Part shown: piece by piece, positions 28,411 through 38,601 of the stretch | Layout: each line of letters starts with the position of its first letter | Numbering within the stretch: the stretch's first letter is position 1 | Source of the DNA: an uncultured Pseudomonadota bacterium | GTDB lineage: Bacteria > Pseudomonadota > Gammaproteobacteria > Ga0077536 | Length of the DNA: 64,000 bases | Reading direction: 5' to 3' | Assembly: GCA_903825645.1 (NCBI GenBank) | Contig: CAIKBL010000040.1 | Location: 1-64,000, forward strand | Made by a program: the position numbers and the translations under genes | Notes under the pieces: model-generated | The model's input: only the letters and a program-made list of their open reading frames with translations | Told to the model about the DNA's origin: nothing | The model's database searches: none

Positions 28411-29190
28411 CTATCCACCTCGTTTTTCCTGTGCACGCCCGGTTTCCGCGAGCTTGTGCTCGCGGATGGCAAAGCCATTCGTATATCGCAAATCAATAGA
28501 TTTGACCTTCGGCCAAGCTTCTTTCAACGCCAACTCGAATGCCGTATTGAAACGGCGTAGGCGCTCTTCAAGTCGATGTCGCCCTAAAATCAATTGGATA
28601 CCACCATTCAGCCCGACCGTCCATGCGCCGCGCTCGGAAAGATCGACCCACGCCACCGTCAGTCCCAGCGGCCGTACCTGTGAGGAGACGGTCCGGAAAG
28701 TGTTAAGCACCTCTTGCTCGCTGCCAACCGGCCCGTTCAACCGAGGCAAGTCGCGTGGAAATGTGCCAGAACGCGGCGCGAAGACATCCGCTGCCGTATT
28801 GATGAGGGCGTGCTCTCCCCAGCGCGCGGCGGGTTGTTGCTCATTGATGGCAACCCGGATCACATCTGGCCAACGCCGCTCGATAGTTGCTTCCATTACC
28901 CAGGGCTCCTCGAGTAGCGCTTTGCGGATCTCCTGCACATTCACCTGAAAGAATCCGCCATGGAGAGAACGAGACACGAGCGACTGGATATACCCCGGCG
29001 TGAGATACCGGAAATCGCCTTCGACCATGACTTTGTTAATGGGAAAGTTGGTTGCACGACGGAACGACTGCGCGGCGTACCCGGCAGCCACCAGCAAGGC
29101 CAGCGAGATCCCCATGCCAAGCAACAGACGGGCACTCACCACGGGCATTGCGGGGACGTTGTCGACTTCCTTGCGGGCGGCCTGACTCAT
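28411..29190 (-). CDS. ftsQ: Cell division protein FtsQ
   Basis: A bitopic divisome protein that bridges early and late division proteins through FtsL-FtsB. It has 259 residues, with a short cytoplasmic tail, one transmembrane helix (about 22-44), a POTRA domain starting near NKVMVEGDFRYL, and a beta domain. The ATG overlaps the ddlB stop (ATGA). The C-terminal tail EHKLAETGRAQEKRGG is basic and variable, as usual. Confidence 0.95.
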   Translation of the reverse strand: MSQAARKEVDNVPAMPVVSARLLLGMGISLALLVAAGYAAQSFRRATNFPINKVMVEGDFRYLTPGYIQSLVSRSLHGGFFQVNVQEIRKALLEEPWVMEATIERRWPDVIRVAINEQQPAARWGEHALINTAADVFAPRSGTFPRDLPRLNGPVGSEQEVLNTFRTVSSQVRPLGLTVAWVDLSERGAWTVGLNGGIQLILGRHRLEERLRRFNTAFELALKEAWPKVKSIDLRYTNGFAIREHKLAETGRAQEKRGG

Positions 29191-30152
29191 ACTCTAACTT
29201 CCAGACTGGCGTAGAGGATCCGTCCAACCAACTCCTCGAAAGTCCATCCTGCCTGCCGTGCCGCCATCGGGACCAACGAGTGGTCCGTCATACCCGGTAC
29301 CGCATTCAACTCAATAAGCCAGGGCTGCCCGGTGCTGTCGAGCATGAAGTCCACTCGTCCCCAACCCCGCGCATCCAGCGCCCGAAAAGCATTTAGGCCA
29401 AGGGTCGCTAGACGACTTTCTTCCGTCGGTGCCAGGCCTGCCGGACAGAGATAACGTGTCGTCGTCGCCTGATACTTCGCCTCGTAGTCGTAGAATTTGT
29501 GTGGTGTTTCCAGTTTAATCAGTGGCAGCACCATGGAATCCACAATGGACAGGGTATATTCAGCACCCTTCACGTAAGCCTCGATCAACACCACCGGATC
29601 ATGACGGCGCGCCAGCGCGAGCGCCGCCGGCAAGTCAGTCGGGTGCTCCACCAAGCTGATCCCGATACTCGATCCCTCGCGGGCGGGCTTCACCATCAAG
29701 GGCAGGCCTAAACGCGTAATGGCCGCGTCGAGATCCGACAACTCGTCGGCGACCACGAAATCAGGCGTTGGCAGACCGACGCTCTGCCAAAGCCGTTTAG
29801 CGCGGACCTTGTCCATGGACAGGGCGCAACCTAAGACGCCGCTGCCTGTGTAGGGAATTCCGGCGAGCTCGAGCGCGCCCTGCAAACAGCCGTCTTCCCC
29901 GCCACGGCCATGCAAAGCAATGAAAACATGGGATGGCCGCATCGCGATCAATGTCGCGAGTTTGTCATTTTGCCAATCCATCCCCGAAACCTCGCAGCCC
30001 AGTGTTTGCAGCGCGCGCAGGACCGCTGCGCCACTGCGCAAAGAGACTTCGCGTTCGGCCGAATGCCCTCCCATCAGGACCACGACGTGACCTGCGCGCT
30101 GCACGAGATCGCCCGGCGGAACGACGGAACATAGGCGCAACGCCTGTTTCAT
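29187..30152 (-). CDS. ddlB: D-alanine--D-alanine ligase
   Basis: An ATP-grasp ligase that makes D-Ala-D-Ala for the peptidoglycan precursor. It has 321 residues. VVLMGGHSAEREVSLRSG is the N-terminal signature, LHGRGGEDGCLQG the substrate region, and ELNAVPGMTDHSLVPMAA the C-terminal motif. The N-terminus is about 20 residues longer than typical, and a later start is possible. It is coupled to murB before it and ftsQ after it. Confidence 0.96.
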   Translation of the reverse strand: MKQALRLCSVVPPGDLVQRAGHVVVLMGGHSAEREVSLRSGAAVLRALQTLGCEVSGMDWQNDKLATLIAMRPSHVFIALHGRGGEDGCLQGALELAGIPYTGSGVLGCALSMDKVRAKRLWQSVGLPTPDFVVADELSDLDAAITRLGLPLMVKPAREGSSIGISLVEHPTDLPAALALARRHDPVVLIEAYVKGAEYTLSIVDSMVLPLIKLETPHKFYDYEAKYQATTTRYLCPAGLAPTEESRLATLGLNAFRALDARGWGRVDFMLDSTGQPWLIELNAVPGMTDHSLVPMAARQAGWTFEELVGRILYASLEVRV

Positions 30153-31060
30153 CAGTGCGCCCCTTCAGACGGGTGCTCACCCAGAAGCCGAACCTCAGGG
30201 TCCAAGCGGATACCGAAGCGCTGCTGGATCGCCGCTCGTAAAGTTTCTATCAGCGATTCAATGTCGCTGGCTGACGCATTGGCATCGTTGATGATGAAAT
30301 TTGCGTGTTTGTCGGATACGTGGCACCCGCCGACGCGATACCCCTTAAAACCGGCCGCCTCGATCAATCGGCCGGCATAGTCGCCCGGCGGATTTCGAAA
30401 GACTGAGCCACAACTCGGGGCCCCGGTCGGCTGCGTGGTGCTGCGTTGGGCGAGCAACGCCCGACTACGCGCTACCGGATCATGTGTACTTTCCTGAAAA
30501 ACCAGATTGCCGCCCAAAAACCATTCCGCCGCAGGTCCTTCGACGGTGCGATAGCCGATCTGGTACTCCGCGGGCAAGCGGGTCCTGCAGGTGCCGGTTC
30601 GATCGATAGTCTCGACTGAACTGACGAACGACCAGATTTCGCTACCGAAGGCACCGGCGTTCATCGCAAGCGCGCCGCCGACAGTGCCTGGGATCCCGGC
30701 CAGGAACTCGGCACCGGCATAGCCTGCCAAGGCGACCTGACGCGCTAGCTTCGCGCAAGGCACGCCCGCGGCGGCCTTGAAACACGCCCCGTCAGTCGAA
30801 ATCGTGCCGAGCGCGCGACAAGTCGAAATGACAATGCCTTTGAAGCCAGCATCCCGGATCAGCAAGTTGCTTCCAAGCCCGAGCCAGCAAATGTCGATGG
30901 CCGAGGGTACCCCGCGGATAAACGTCAGAAGCTCTGCACTATCCGCCGGCTCGAAAAATACGGCGGCGGCCCCGCCCACTCGCCAACTGCAATGACGGGA
31001 CATCGGCTCATTGAAACGCAACCGAGACTGATACGGCAGGGCAGAAAACCATTCGCTCAT
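30152..31060 (-). CDS. murB: UDP-N-acetylenolpyruvoylglucosamine reductase
   Basis: A flavoprotein that reduces enolpyruvyl-UDP-GlcNAc to UDP-MurNAc with NADPH. It has 302 residues from ATG 31060 (MSEWFSALPYQSRLRFNEPM). The open frame extends 106 codons up through murC in the wrong frame. SWRVGGAAAVFFEP and FLAGIPGTVGGALAMNAGAFG bind FAD. The catalytic Ser lies in PSCGSVFRNP and the Glu in the late DPEVRLLGEH. It is of the shorter MurB type. The gap from murC is 34 nt. Confidence 0.96.
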   Translation of the reverse strand: MSEWFSALPYQSRLRFNEPMSRHCSWRVGGAAAVFFEPADSAELLTFIRGVPSAIDICWLGLGSNLLIRDAGFKGIVISTCRALGTISTDGACFKAAAGVPCAKLARQVALAGYAGAEFLAGIPGTVGGALAMNAGAFGSEIWSFVSSVETIDRTGTCRTRLPAEYQIGYRTVEGPAAEWFLGGNLVFQESTHDPVARSRALLAQRSTTQPTGAPSCGSVFRNPPGDYAGRLIEAAGFKGYRVGGCHVSDKHANFIINDANASASDIESLIETLRAAIQQRFGIRLDPEVRLLGEHPSEGAH

Positions 31061-31094
31061 GGCGTTATCGTCTTTGCATAAGGACGCTGCCTGA

Positions 31095-32513
31095 CTACAC
31101 ACACGCGGCCTCCGGCAGGTAATCAAGCGATTCGGCCACCCGCCCAATGCTCCCAGCGCCGAGCAACATGAGCAAATCGCCCTCCCTGACCAGCGTGGCA
31201 AGCGTGTCCCGTACGGCCGCCGGCTCCGCAACCAAGATGGGATCAACGGTTCCCCGCGCACGAATCGCCCGGCACAGCGCGCGCGCATCGGCACCCGGGA
31301 TAGGTTTTTCCCCCGCAGGATAGACCTCCAGCAGCAGCAATACATCGCATTGGGCAAGCACCGCCACGAAGTCGTCAAACAAGTCGCGCGTCCGTGAGTA
31401 GCGGTGCGGCTGGAAAGCGACGACTAGCCGCCGATCCGGCCACCCCTCACGCGCCGTGCGCAGCATGGCTGCAAGCTCGCTCGGATGGTGTCCATAATCA
31501 TCGATAACAAGCACTCGACTCGCTCCGAAGCGCGCGAATCCCTTGATCTGGCTACGTCGCCTGACTCCCTCGAATTGGTTGAGCGCACGCAAGAGCGCTT
31601 CATCAGCAACGCCGAGCTCCCCAGCAACCGCGATTGCGGCCAGCGCGTTGAGCGCATTGTGTCGCCCCGGCATATTTAGCGAAACGGCGAGATCAGGGCC
31701 ACGCGCACCCCGGGAAACACGGAAGCGCGAAGACCCACCTGTGACCTGAATGTCGTAGCCCTGGATATCCGCTTCGGGCCGCGTGCCATACGTTAACACG
31801 CGCGTGTGCAGATCTTCGGCGAGCGACATGGCGGCCGCATCATCCGTGCACAGGACGGCGACACCATAGAAAGGTAGGCGTTTGAAGAATTCGCGAAAAC
31901 TCCCGCGCAGCTTTTCGAAATCCTGATCGTAAGTTTGCATATGATCGGCATCGATGTTGGTCAACACGGCGACCAGCGGATTCAGCAGCAGAAAGGAGGC
32001 ATCGCTTTCATCTGCTTCAGCTACCAGGAAATGGCCCTCACCAAGGCGTGCGTGAGACCCCGCGCTGTGCAGAAGCCCACCAATGACGAAAGTCGGATCA
32101 AGTCCGCCTTCGCCCAGAACACTCGCGATAAGGCTGGTGGTGGTCGTTTTCCCATGTGTCCCCGCTACAGCGATGCCTCGCCTGAACCGCATTAATTCAG
32201 CGAGCATTTCAGCACGCGGCACAATCGGAATACGGTGTGCTCGCGCGATCTGAATTTCGGGATTGTCCGTCGGTACCGCACTTGAATAGACCACGACATC
32301 GGCGTCGGCGGCATTCTCCGCCCGATGTCCAATTTGGATCCGAACGCCCATCGTCGACAGATGTTCGGTCATCTGATTACGGGCAAGATCTGAGCCCGAT
32401 ACCGCGTAGCCTAGATTGTGAAAAACCTCAGCGATACCGCTCATGCCTGCGCCACCGATGCCGACGAAATGGATCCGACGGACGTTGTGCATCGGGAGTT
32501 GGTCAGGTCTCAT
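31095..32513 (-). CDS. murC: UDP-N-acetylmuramate--L-alanine ligase
   Basis: Adds L-alanine to UDP-MurNAc, the first step of the peptide stem. It has 472 residues. RRIHFVGIGGAGMSGIAEV binds the UDP part and VAGTHGKTTTTSLIASV is the ATP site. ATG 32513 has GGAG 7 nt upstream and overlaps the murG end by 11 bases. A second ATG at 32492, directly before HNVRRIHF, would remove the overlap, but its ribosome binding site is weaker. Confidence 0.97.
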   Translation of the reverse strand: MRPDQLPMHNVRRIHFVGIGGAGMSGIAEVFHNLGYAVSGSDLARNQMTEHLSTMGVRIQIGHRAENAADADVVVYSSAVPTDNPEIQIARAHRIPIVPRAEMLAELMRFRRGIAVAGTHGKTTTTSLIASVLGEGGLDPTFVIGGLLHSAGSHARLGEGHFLVAEADESDASFLLLNPLVAVLTNIDADHMQTYDQDFEKLRGSFREFFKRLPFYGVAVLCTDDAAAMSLAEDLHTRVLTYGTRPEADIQGYDIQVTGGSSRFRVSRGARGPDLAVSLNMPGRHNALNALAAIAVAGELGVADEALLRALNQFEGVRRRSQIKGFARFGASRVLVIDDYGHHPSELAAMLRTAREGWPDRRLVVAFQPHRYSRTRDLFDDFVAVLAQCDVLLLLEVYPAGEKPIPGADARALCRAIRARGTVDPILVAEPAAVRDTLATLVREGDLLMLLGAGSIGRVAESLDYLPEAACV

Positions 32514-33585
32514 GAATCAACTCCAGACAATGTCGCGCGACCTCTGCGGTCGCAATCGGATAGGCGGCGGCGCGCGCGCGCGCCGCCATTGCTGCCATGG
32601 TCACCCGATCGTCGGAAATGGCGTGAAGTGCCGCACACAGGGTGTCGACAGATAATGCGGCATCCGGAATGAGGATTGCTGCTCCTCGATCACACAGATA
32701 GGCGGCATTAACCGTTTGGTGATCATCAACGGCAAACGGAAACGGCACCAGAATAGCGGGGATACCCACCATCGATATTTCTGCAATTGTCAGCGCGCCG
32801 GCCCGACAGATGATCAGATCGGTCCAAGCATACGCCGCAGCCATGTCTGCGATGAAAGCCTGCGTCGTCACCGCGTGGGGACAATTTCCGTAGGCGGCTT
32901 GCGTCACCTCGAGTTCCTGCGCACCGGTCTGATGCCTGATCTCTAATCGGGTCGCGGTTTGAAACGCACCGAGCGCGACAGGAACCATCCGATTAAGCGA
33001 TCGTGCTCCGAGACTACCCCCAAGCACCAAGATACGGAGTGTCGCCGGATCACACGCCCGCTGGTGAGACGACGCAACGCCGCTAATTTCGGCGCGCACA
33101 GGATTACCTGTAATAATTGCCTTCGCGTCCACCGGAAAGGCACCTGGATATGCCGCGAGCACCCGGGTCGCAAAATACCGCAGTAGCCGGTTGGTCAGAC
33201 CCGGGATCGAATTCTGCTCATGGATAACCAAGGGGCGGCGGCACAGGATGGCCGCCAAACCGCCAGGACCGCTAACAAAGCCCCCCATGCCTAACACCAC
33301 GCCCGGTTTTATTCGAAGGATGACGCGCGCGGCTTCCCAAGTCCCCCGCAGGATAACGAGCGGTGCGAGTAGCCAACGCCAGAGCCCCTTGCCGCGCAAA
33401 CCGACCATCCTGATTTTGAACAGTTCGATCTGATGGCGCGGCACGATAGTCCCTTCCATCCCGTGCGCCGAACCTAGCCAAAAGGGCGTCACCTGCTGCG
33501 CTCGGAGACAGTCGGCCACCGCCAGCGCCGGAAAAATATGGCCTCCTGTGCCGCCCGCCAAGATGAGGATGCGCTTGGTGGTCAC
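32503..33585 (-). CDS. murG: Lipid II-forming GlcNAc transferase MurG
   Basis: A membrane-associated GT28 transferase that converts lipid I to lipid II. It has 360 residues. ILILAGGTGGHIFPALAVA is the first G loop, VLGMGGFVSGPGGLAA the second, and HEQNSIPGLTNRLL and GGSLGARSLN are further family motifs. It is coupled to ftsW by a 4-base overlap. Confidence 0.97.
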   Translation of the reverse strand: MTTKRILILAGGTGGHIFPALAVADCLRAQQVTPFWLGSAHGMEGTIVPRHQIELFKIRMVGLRGKGLWRWLLAPLVILRGTWEAARVILRIKPGVVLGMGGFVSGPGGLAAILCRRPLVIHEQNSIPGLTNRLLRYFATRVLAAYPGAFPVDAKAIITGNPVRAEISGVASSHQRACDPATLRILVLGGSLGARSLNRMVPVALGAFQTATRLEIRHQTGAQELEVTQAAYGNCPHAVTTQAFIADMAAAYAWTDLIICRAGALTIAEISMVGIPAILVPFPFAVDDHQTVNAAYLCDRGAAILIPDAALSVDTLCAALHAISDDRVTMAAMAARARAAAYPIATAEVARHCLELIHET

Positions 33586-34775
33586 GTTTGTGCGACCGTT
33601 GGCGCAGGCCGTCGAGGTCCTGATGGGGCGCTCTGCACCTCATAGGACACTCGCAGAACGAGTGCAACCGCAATACATAAGATGACCATGCTGTTACTGC
33701 CATAGCTGATCATCGGTAAGGTCAAGCCTTTGGTCGGCAGGATGCCGAGATTCACCCCGATGTTCACAAAAGCTTCGATGGCAATCAGTAAACCGATGCC
33801 GTAGGCCAAGTAGGCTGCAAACAACTGACCTCGATCCTCGGCGCGGCCACCAATATGCAGGACCCTCAGTAGGAGTGCGAAAAATAACCCGATCACGAGA
33901 CAAGCTCCGGTCAATCCGAGCTCTTCACCAATCACGGCGTAAATAAAATCGGTATGGACTTCGGGCAAGTAAAAGAGTTTCTGCACGCTATTGCCTAGCC
34001 CCACGCCAAACCACTCCCCGCGACCAAAGGCAATCAAGGCCTGCGTCAGCTGGAACCCCTTGTGGAAGGGATCAGCCCACGGGTCCCGAAATGCCATGAG
34101 ACGTTGCATCCGGTAAGGGGCAGCCTGTGCGACCCATCCGGCCAGCATAATGGCAGCTGCACCCCCGACGGAAAACCGAGCAAAGGGGATCCCCCCAAGA
34201 AAGAGCATGCCAAGCACTGTCGACAGGATTACGACAGCCGCACCAAAATCAGGCTCGAGCAACAATAATCCCGCCACGAATGCAACCACGATGATCGGTT
34301 TAATGAACCCCCTCAATTCGGTCCTCACCTGCTTTTGATGCCGCACCAAAAAACCCGCGATATAGATGATCACGGCAAGTTTGACCGGCTCCGAAGCCTG
34401 TAACGTTAGCGGTCCGAGTTTTAGCCAACGCATGCTGCCATTAACTTCCCGCCCGATGCCCGGCACCAGCACCGCGACGACGAGGCCAAGTCCCACCAGC
34501 AACACGGAAGCACTCCAAGTCTGAATAGTCTCGAGTGGGGTGCGTAAAACCACGGCTGCGCAGACGACGCCAAGCGCCAGCGCGCCTAACTGTCGCCATA
34601 GAAAATAATATTCGCTGCCACCGTCACGGGCGGCAATTGCAATCGAGGAGGAGGCCACCATAATCAACCCTAGGCCGAGGATGAGGCCCACGATCACGAT
34701 AAGCCAGGGATCGTAGAGATAAGAAGGCTCGGCTGAATCGGCATCTGTGGAAAGATTAGAAACGGCTTGTGTCAT
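33582..34775 (-). CDS. ftsW: Septal peptidoglycan glycosyltransferase FtsW
   Basis: A SEDS-family polymerase that makes septal glycan strands with FtsI. It has 397 residues and about ten transmembrane helices. GLGNSVQKLFYLPEVHTDFIYAVIGEELG is seen as GLGNSVQKLFYLPEVHTDFI followed by the conserved EELG. KGLTLPMISYGSNSMV is the second signature, where most relatives have GGSS. It overlaps murD by 4 bases. Confidence 0.97.
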   Translation of the reverse strand: MTQAVSNLSTDADSAEPSYLYDPWLIVIVGLILGLGLIMVASSSIAIAARDGGSEYYFLWRQLGALALGVVCAAVVLRTPLETIQTWSASVLLVGLGLVVAVLVPGIGREVNGSMRWLKLGPLTLQASEPVKLAVIIYIAGFLVRHQKQVRTELRGFIKPIIVVAFVAGLLLLEPDFGAAVVILSTVLGMLFLGGIPFARFSVGGAAAIMLAGWVAQAAPYRMQRLMAFRDPWADPFHKGFQLTQALIAFGRGEWFGVGLGNSVQKLFYLPEVHTDFIYAVIGEELGLTGACLVIGLFFALLLRVLHIGGRAEDRGQLFAAYLAYGIGLLIAIEAFVNIGVNLGILPTKGLTLPMISYGSNSMVILCIAVALVLRVSYEVQSAPSGPRRPAPTVAQT

Positions 34776-36154
34776 ATCAGATACATCCCACGCACTGCGG
34801 CCTCAAAAGCCCGACCACGCGCTTCATAATTCTCGAACATGTCGAAACTTGCACAGGCTGGAGACAACAGAACCGATTCACCTGGGTTGGCGAGTGCTCG
34901 CGCGATTTCTACAGCTTCCTGCATGCCCGAAGCGTGTCGAACCTTGGTCAAATCGCCCAGCGCCGCATCCAACAGCGGGGCGTCCTCGCCAATCAGAACC
35001 ACGGTATGGACCCGTCCGAGCACCGCGGCCCGAAGTGTCCTAAAATCCGCGCCCTTGCCCTGCCCACCCGCGATCAGCACACCACGATGTCCGTCAAACA
35101 ATCCTTCAATGGCTGCCGCGGAAGCGCCGACATTGGTCCCCTTGGAATCATTGAACCAGCGGATACCGTCGTATTCGCCTACCAACCGGCAACGATGCTC
35201 AAGTCCGGAGAAATGCTCGAGAACCTGCGTCTGCACCGCGGGGGAGATACCGAGGCAGTCGGTAATCGCCAGCGCAGCGAGCGCGTTGAGTTCGTTATGC
35301 GCGCCCTTTATTCTTAATTTGGCACTGGGGAAGCGCACGTCCTCGCCGTGGACAAGGAAACGCTGCCCGTCACGGGTCAAAATGGAATAATAGTCCGGCC
35401 CGGTGGTCCGCAGAGAAAACCAGCGGACACGGCTATCGGCAATCCCGAGCTTCGCAGTACGGGGATCATCTGCATTTAGGACGAGACATTGCGCATGGGT
35501 GAGGATACGCGCCTTGGCCTCGGCATAAGCTGCTAGGGTCCCGTGACGATCCAAGTGATCCGGCGTGATATTCAGAATACAGCCGACCCGTGCCGCAAGA
35601 TGTTCGGTCAGTTCGAGCTGAAAACTCGAGAGCTCAAGCACGAAAAAATCCGGCGTAGGGCCTGCCAACAGGTCGAGAGCAGGTGTACCCAAATTGGCGC
35701 CCGCGCCTACCGCAATCCCAGCCGCGGCCAGCATCTCAGCGACGAGCGTAGTGACGGTACTTTTACCATTGGAGCCGGTAATCGCCACGTAGGGCGTCTG
35801 CGTGGTGCGCGCGAAAATTTCAATATCGCCGAGGATGGGTAGGCCTCGCTTCCGGGCAGTCTCGATCAGCGGATGGTCAAGAGGAACCCCAGGACTGACC
35901 GCCAAAGCATCGACTTGCGTGAGCAGATTTTCATCAAGCGGACCACAGTAAGCGTGCGCCATCGGCAATTCGTGCCGCACGCGTTCGAGCATCGGCGGCA
36001 CATCCCGAGTATCGATAATCGTCACGGCGTATCCTTGACCGGTGAGGAATCGGGCACAGGAAAGGCCCGTGTTGCCCATACCAAAAACCAACCATCGCGC
36101 CGCCCCGGGAGGTAGGGACAAGACGGGTTCGATATGACGGGTAGAGACGGACAT
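34772..36154 (-). CDS. murD: UDP-N-acetylmuramoylalanine--D-glutamate ligase
   Basis: Adds D-glutamate to UDP-MurNAc-L-Ala. It has 460 residues. WLVFGMGNTGLSCARFL is the N-terminal nucleotide-binding motif, VAITGSNGKSTVTTLVAEM the ATP P-loop, and NDSKGTNVGAS the C-terminal substrate region. It starts 6 nt after mraY. Confidence 0.97.
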   Translation of the reverse strand: MSVSTRHIEPVLSLPPGAARWLVFGMGNTGLSCARFLTGQGYAVTIIDTRDVPPMLERVRHELPMAHAYCGPLDENLLTQVDALAVSPGVPLDHPLIETARKRGLPILGDIEIFARTTQTPYVAITGSNGKSTVTTLVAEMLAAAGIAVGAGANLGTPALDLLAGPTPDFFVLELSSFQLELTEHLAARVGCILNITPDHLDRHGTLAAYAEAKARILTHAQCLVLNADDPRTAKLGIADSRVRWFSLRTTGPDYYSILTRDGQRFLVHGEDVRFPSAKLRIKGAHNELNALAALAITDCLGISPAVQTQVLEHFSGLEHRCRLVGEYDGIRWFNDSKGTNVGASAAAIEGLFDGHRGVLIAGGQGKGADFRTLRAAVLGRVHTVVLIGEDAPLLDAALGDLTKVRHASGMQEAVEIARALANPGESVLLSPACASFDMFENYEARGRAFEAAVRGMYLI

Positions 36155-36160
36155 CTATCG

Positions 36161-37243
36161 TCAGCGGATCTTGAGGGTCGCGAGACCCACGAGTACGAGG
36201 ATGACTGAAATGATCCAGAAACGAACGATGACCCTCGGTTCCGGCCAACCCTTCAACTCGAAATGATGATGGATCGGCGCCATCATGAAGATACGTCGAC
36301 CGGTCAGCTTGAATGATCCAACCTGCAAGATCACAGAGACCGTCTCAAGCACAAACACGCCACCCATGATGAATAAGACGAGCTCCTGACGGACCATAAC
36401 CGACACCACACCAAGTGCAGCTCCTAGCGCGAGCGCTCCGATATCGCCCATGAACACCTGTGCCGGATACGTATTGAACCAAAGAAAACCGAGTCCCGCG
36501 CCCACGATAGCGGCGCAAAAAACACAGAGCTCGCCAACACCAGGAATATAAGGCAGTCCCAGGTAATTCGAAAATTTTATGTTACCCGTCACGTATGCGA
36601 AAACAATGAGGGCCGTGGCGATCAATACTGTCGGCATTATCGCGAGTCCGTCGAGACCATCCGTGAGGTTCACCGCGTTGCTCGTGCCAACGACCACGAA
36701 ATACGTCGTCAGCACGTAGACCCATCCCAGTTGGAAAACTAGATGCTTAAAGAAAGGCACGATTAACTGTGTTTCCACGGGTGATCGCGTCGAAGAAAAG
36801 AGCAAGATTGCGGCAACAAGGGCAGCCACAGACTGCCACGTATACTTTGCACGGGCGGTGAGTCCCTTAGAGTTTTTTCGGGAAATTTTCAGGTAATCAT
36901 CTAGCCAGCCGATTACACCGAACGCGAAGGTGGTCATCAACGCCGTCCAGATAAAGCGGTTTCTAAGTTCACTCCATAACAAGGTCGTCACCACGATCAC
37001 GAGAATGATCAGCGCTCCTCCCATCGTCGGCGTTCCCGCTTTCGAAAGATGCGACTGAGGACCATCCTCCCGAATCCGCTGGCCAATCTGGAAATGGCTT
37101 AACTTTCGTATCAGCAAAGGTCCGATGAGGAGAGACAGACACAGCGCAGTCAGGACGCCCAGAATCGTGCGCAGCGTCAAGTAATGGAATACTTTGAATC
37201 CGGAATCAAACGACTGCAGATAGTCCGCAAGCCAAATCAGCAT
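36161..37243 (-). CDS. mraY: Phospho-MurNAc-pentapeptide transferase MraY
   Basis: An inner membrane enzyme that transfers phospho-MurNAc-pentapeptide to undecaprenyl phosphate, forming lipid I. It has 360 residues and ten predicted helices. The catalytic DD pair lies in [21 protein letters not shown] and the late [12 protein letters not shown] are hallmark motifs. Its start overlaps the murF end by 7 bases. Confidence 0.98.
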   Translation of the reverse strand: MLIWLADYLQSFDSGFKVFHYLTLRTILGVLTALCLSLLIGPLLIRKLSHFQIGQRIREDGPQSHLSKAGTPTMGGALIILVIVVTTLLWSELRNRFIWTALMTTFAFGVIGWLDDYLKISRKNSKGLTARAKYTWQSVAALVAAILLFSSTRSPVETQLIVPFFKHLVFQLGWVYVLTTYFVVVGTSNAVNLTDGLDGLAIMPTVLIATALIVFAYVTGNIKFSNYLGLPYIPGVGELCVFCAAIVGAGLGFLWFNTYPAQVFMGDIGALALGAALGVVSVMVRQELVLFIMGGVFVLETVSVILQVGSFKLTGRRIFMMAPIHHHFELKGWPEPRVIVRFWIISVILVLVGLATLKIR

Positions 37244-38601
37244 GTCGTTTCGCTCTGGGTAACCAGCGCATCAACCACTTTTTCCAGTTGCATGACCCGC
37301 GAGCCTTTAATGAGGATTGCGATATCTTCCCTCACATCCCGTTGGAGAGCGGCCACCAAGGAAGCGCGATCGGGATAGTGAACGGCATCAGTCCCGAAAC
37401 TGCTAACAGCGTCGTGCGACAGTGTCCCGAGGGTAAACAAGCGCTCTACGCCCTGTTGCCGCGCTAGCAGTCCCGCCGCGAGATGTTCCGCGTGCTCGAC
37501 ACTGCCGAGCTCTGCCATGTCGCCGAGCACCAGCCAGCGCCGTGCCGGATAGCCAGCCAACACCGACAACGCGGCCGCAAGGGAGGCCGGATTAGCGTTG
37601 TAGGTGTCATCGATGATCACGCAACCGCGGAGCCCTGTACGCACGTTTAATCGCCCATTCACCGGGGACGACTGTCCGAGCCCTGCGGCGACCGCCTCTA
37701 GATTACTCCCTGCGTGCAGAGCGGCCGCGGCCGCAGCCAGTGCGTTCCGGATATTGTGACGCCCTTCGAGTGGTAGCCGAATCCGGATCCTGCCCTCGGG
37801 CGCGCATAGATCAAATTCCGAACCCTGCCCCAAATCTCGGAGTCTAATATTTTCGGCGTAATAATCAGCTTTCTCGGTAATCCCGAAGGTCAATACGCGA
37901 CCCGCATCGGTGCGACGGCGCCAATAGTGACAAAATTGATCATCCGCGTTGAGCACAGCGAGTCCAGACGGGCCCAGTTGCTGATAGATAGCCCCTTTTG
38001 CCTCAGCCACTTGTTCGATCGATCCGAAGCCTTGCAAATGAGCCGGGCCGCACATCGTGACAAGGCCTATCGTCGGCTGGGCGATTTCGACCAACTCCGC
38101 GATATCTCGCATGCCGTTTGCACCCATTTCGATAACGGCTGCCCGGTGCTCCAGGGCAAGCCGAAAGAGGGTCAGCGGAACTCCAATATCATTATTGAGA
38201 TTGCCCATGGTCGCGAGGACATCCACGTCCTGGCGCAAAATTGCCGTAATCATTTCTTTTGTCGTGGTCTTGCCACTACTGCCAGTCACGCCGATTACCG
38301 GGAGGTTGTGACACGCACGCCACGCATGTGCAAGCTGGCCCAGCGCTCGCCGCGTATTCCCCACACGCACGGTCGGCAACGTCGTATTCAGGGGACGGTC
38401 GATGACCGCACCAGTCGCACCTGCCGCGTGTGCCAGAGCGATAGCATCATGCCCATCATGTCGTTCGCCCTGGAGTGCAACAAAAAGCTCACCTGTACGC
38501 AGGGTACGACTGTCCGTACTGACACCGGTAAAAATTGCATCCGCACCCGCGAGTTGACCTATCATCGTCCTCGCCGCAGCTGTCAGTGAAAAGGTGATCA
38601 T
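37237..38601 (-). CDS. murF: UDP-MurNAc-tripeptide--D-Ala-D-Ala ligase
   Basis: Adds the D-Ala-D-Ala dipeptide made by Ddl to the UDP-MurNAc-tripeptide. It has 454 residues from ATG 38601, which makes a 4-base ATGA overlap with murE. A start six codons earlier is possible. [18 protein letters not shown] is the ATP site, and [15 protein letters not shown] and LGDMAELG are family motifs. Confidence 0.96.
   Translation of the reverse strand: MITFSLTAAARTMIGQLAGADAIFTGVSTDSRTLRTGELFVALQGERHDGHDAIALAHAAGATGAVIDRPLNTTLPTVRVGNTRRALGQLAHAWRACHNLPVIGVTGSSGKTTTKEMITAILRQDVDVLATMGNLNNDIGVPLTLFRLALEHRAAVIEMGANGMRDIAELVEIAQPTIGLVTMCGPAHLQGFGSIEQVAEAKGAIYQQLGPSGLAVLNADDQFCHYWRRRTDAGRVLTFGITEKADYYAENIRLRDLGQGSEFDLCAPEGRIRIRLPLEGRHNIRNALAAAAAALHAGSNLEAVAAGLGQSSPVNGRLNVRTGLRGCVIIDDTYNANPASLAAALSVLAGYPARRWLVLGDMAELGSVEHAEHLAAGLLARQQGVERLFTLGTLSHDAVSSFGTDAVHYPDRASLVAALQRDVREDIAILIKGSRVMQLEKVVDALVTQSETTC

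Noticed and set aside
31061-31378. 106-codon N-terminal extension of murB
   Set aside because: It overlaps murC in the wrong frame and has no MurB similarity.
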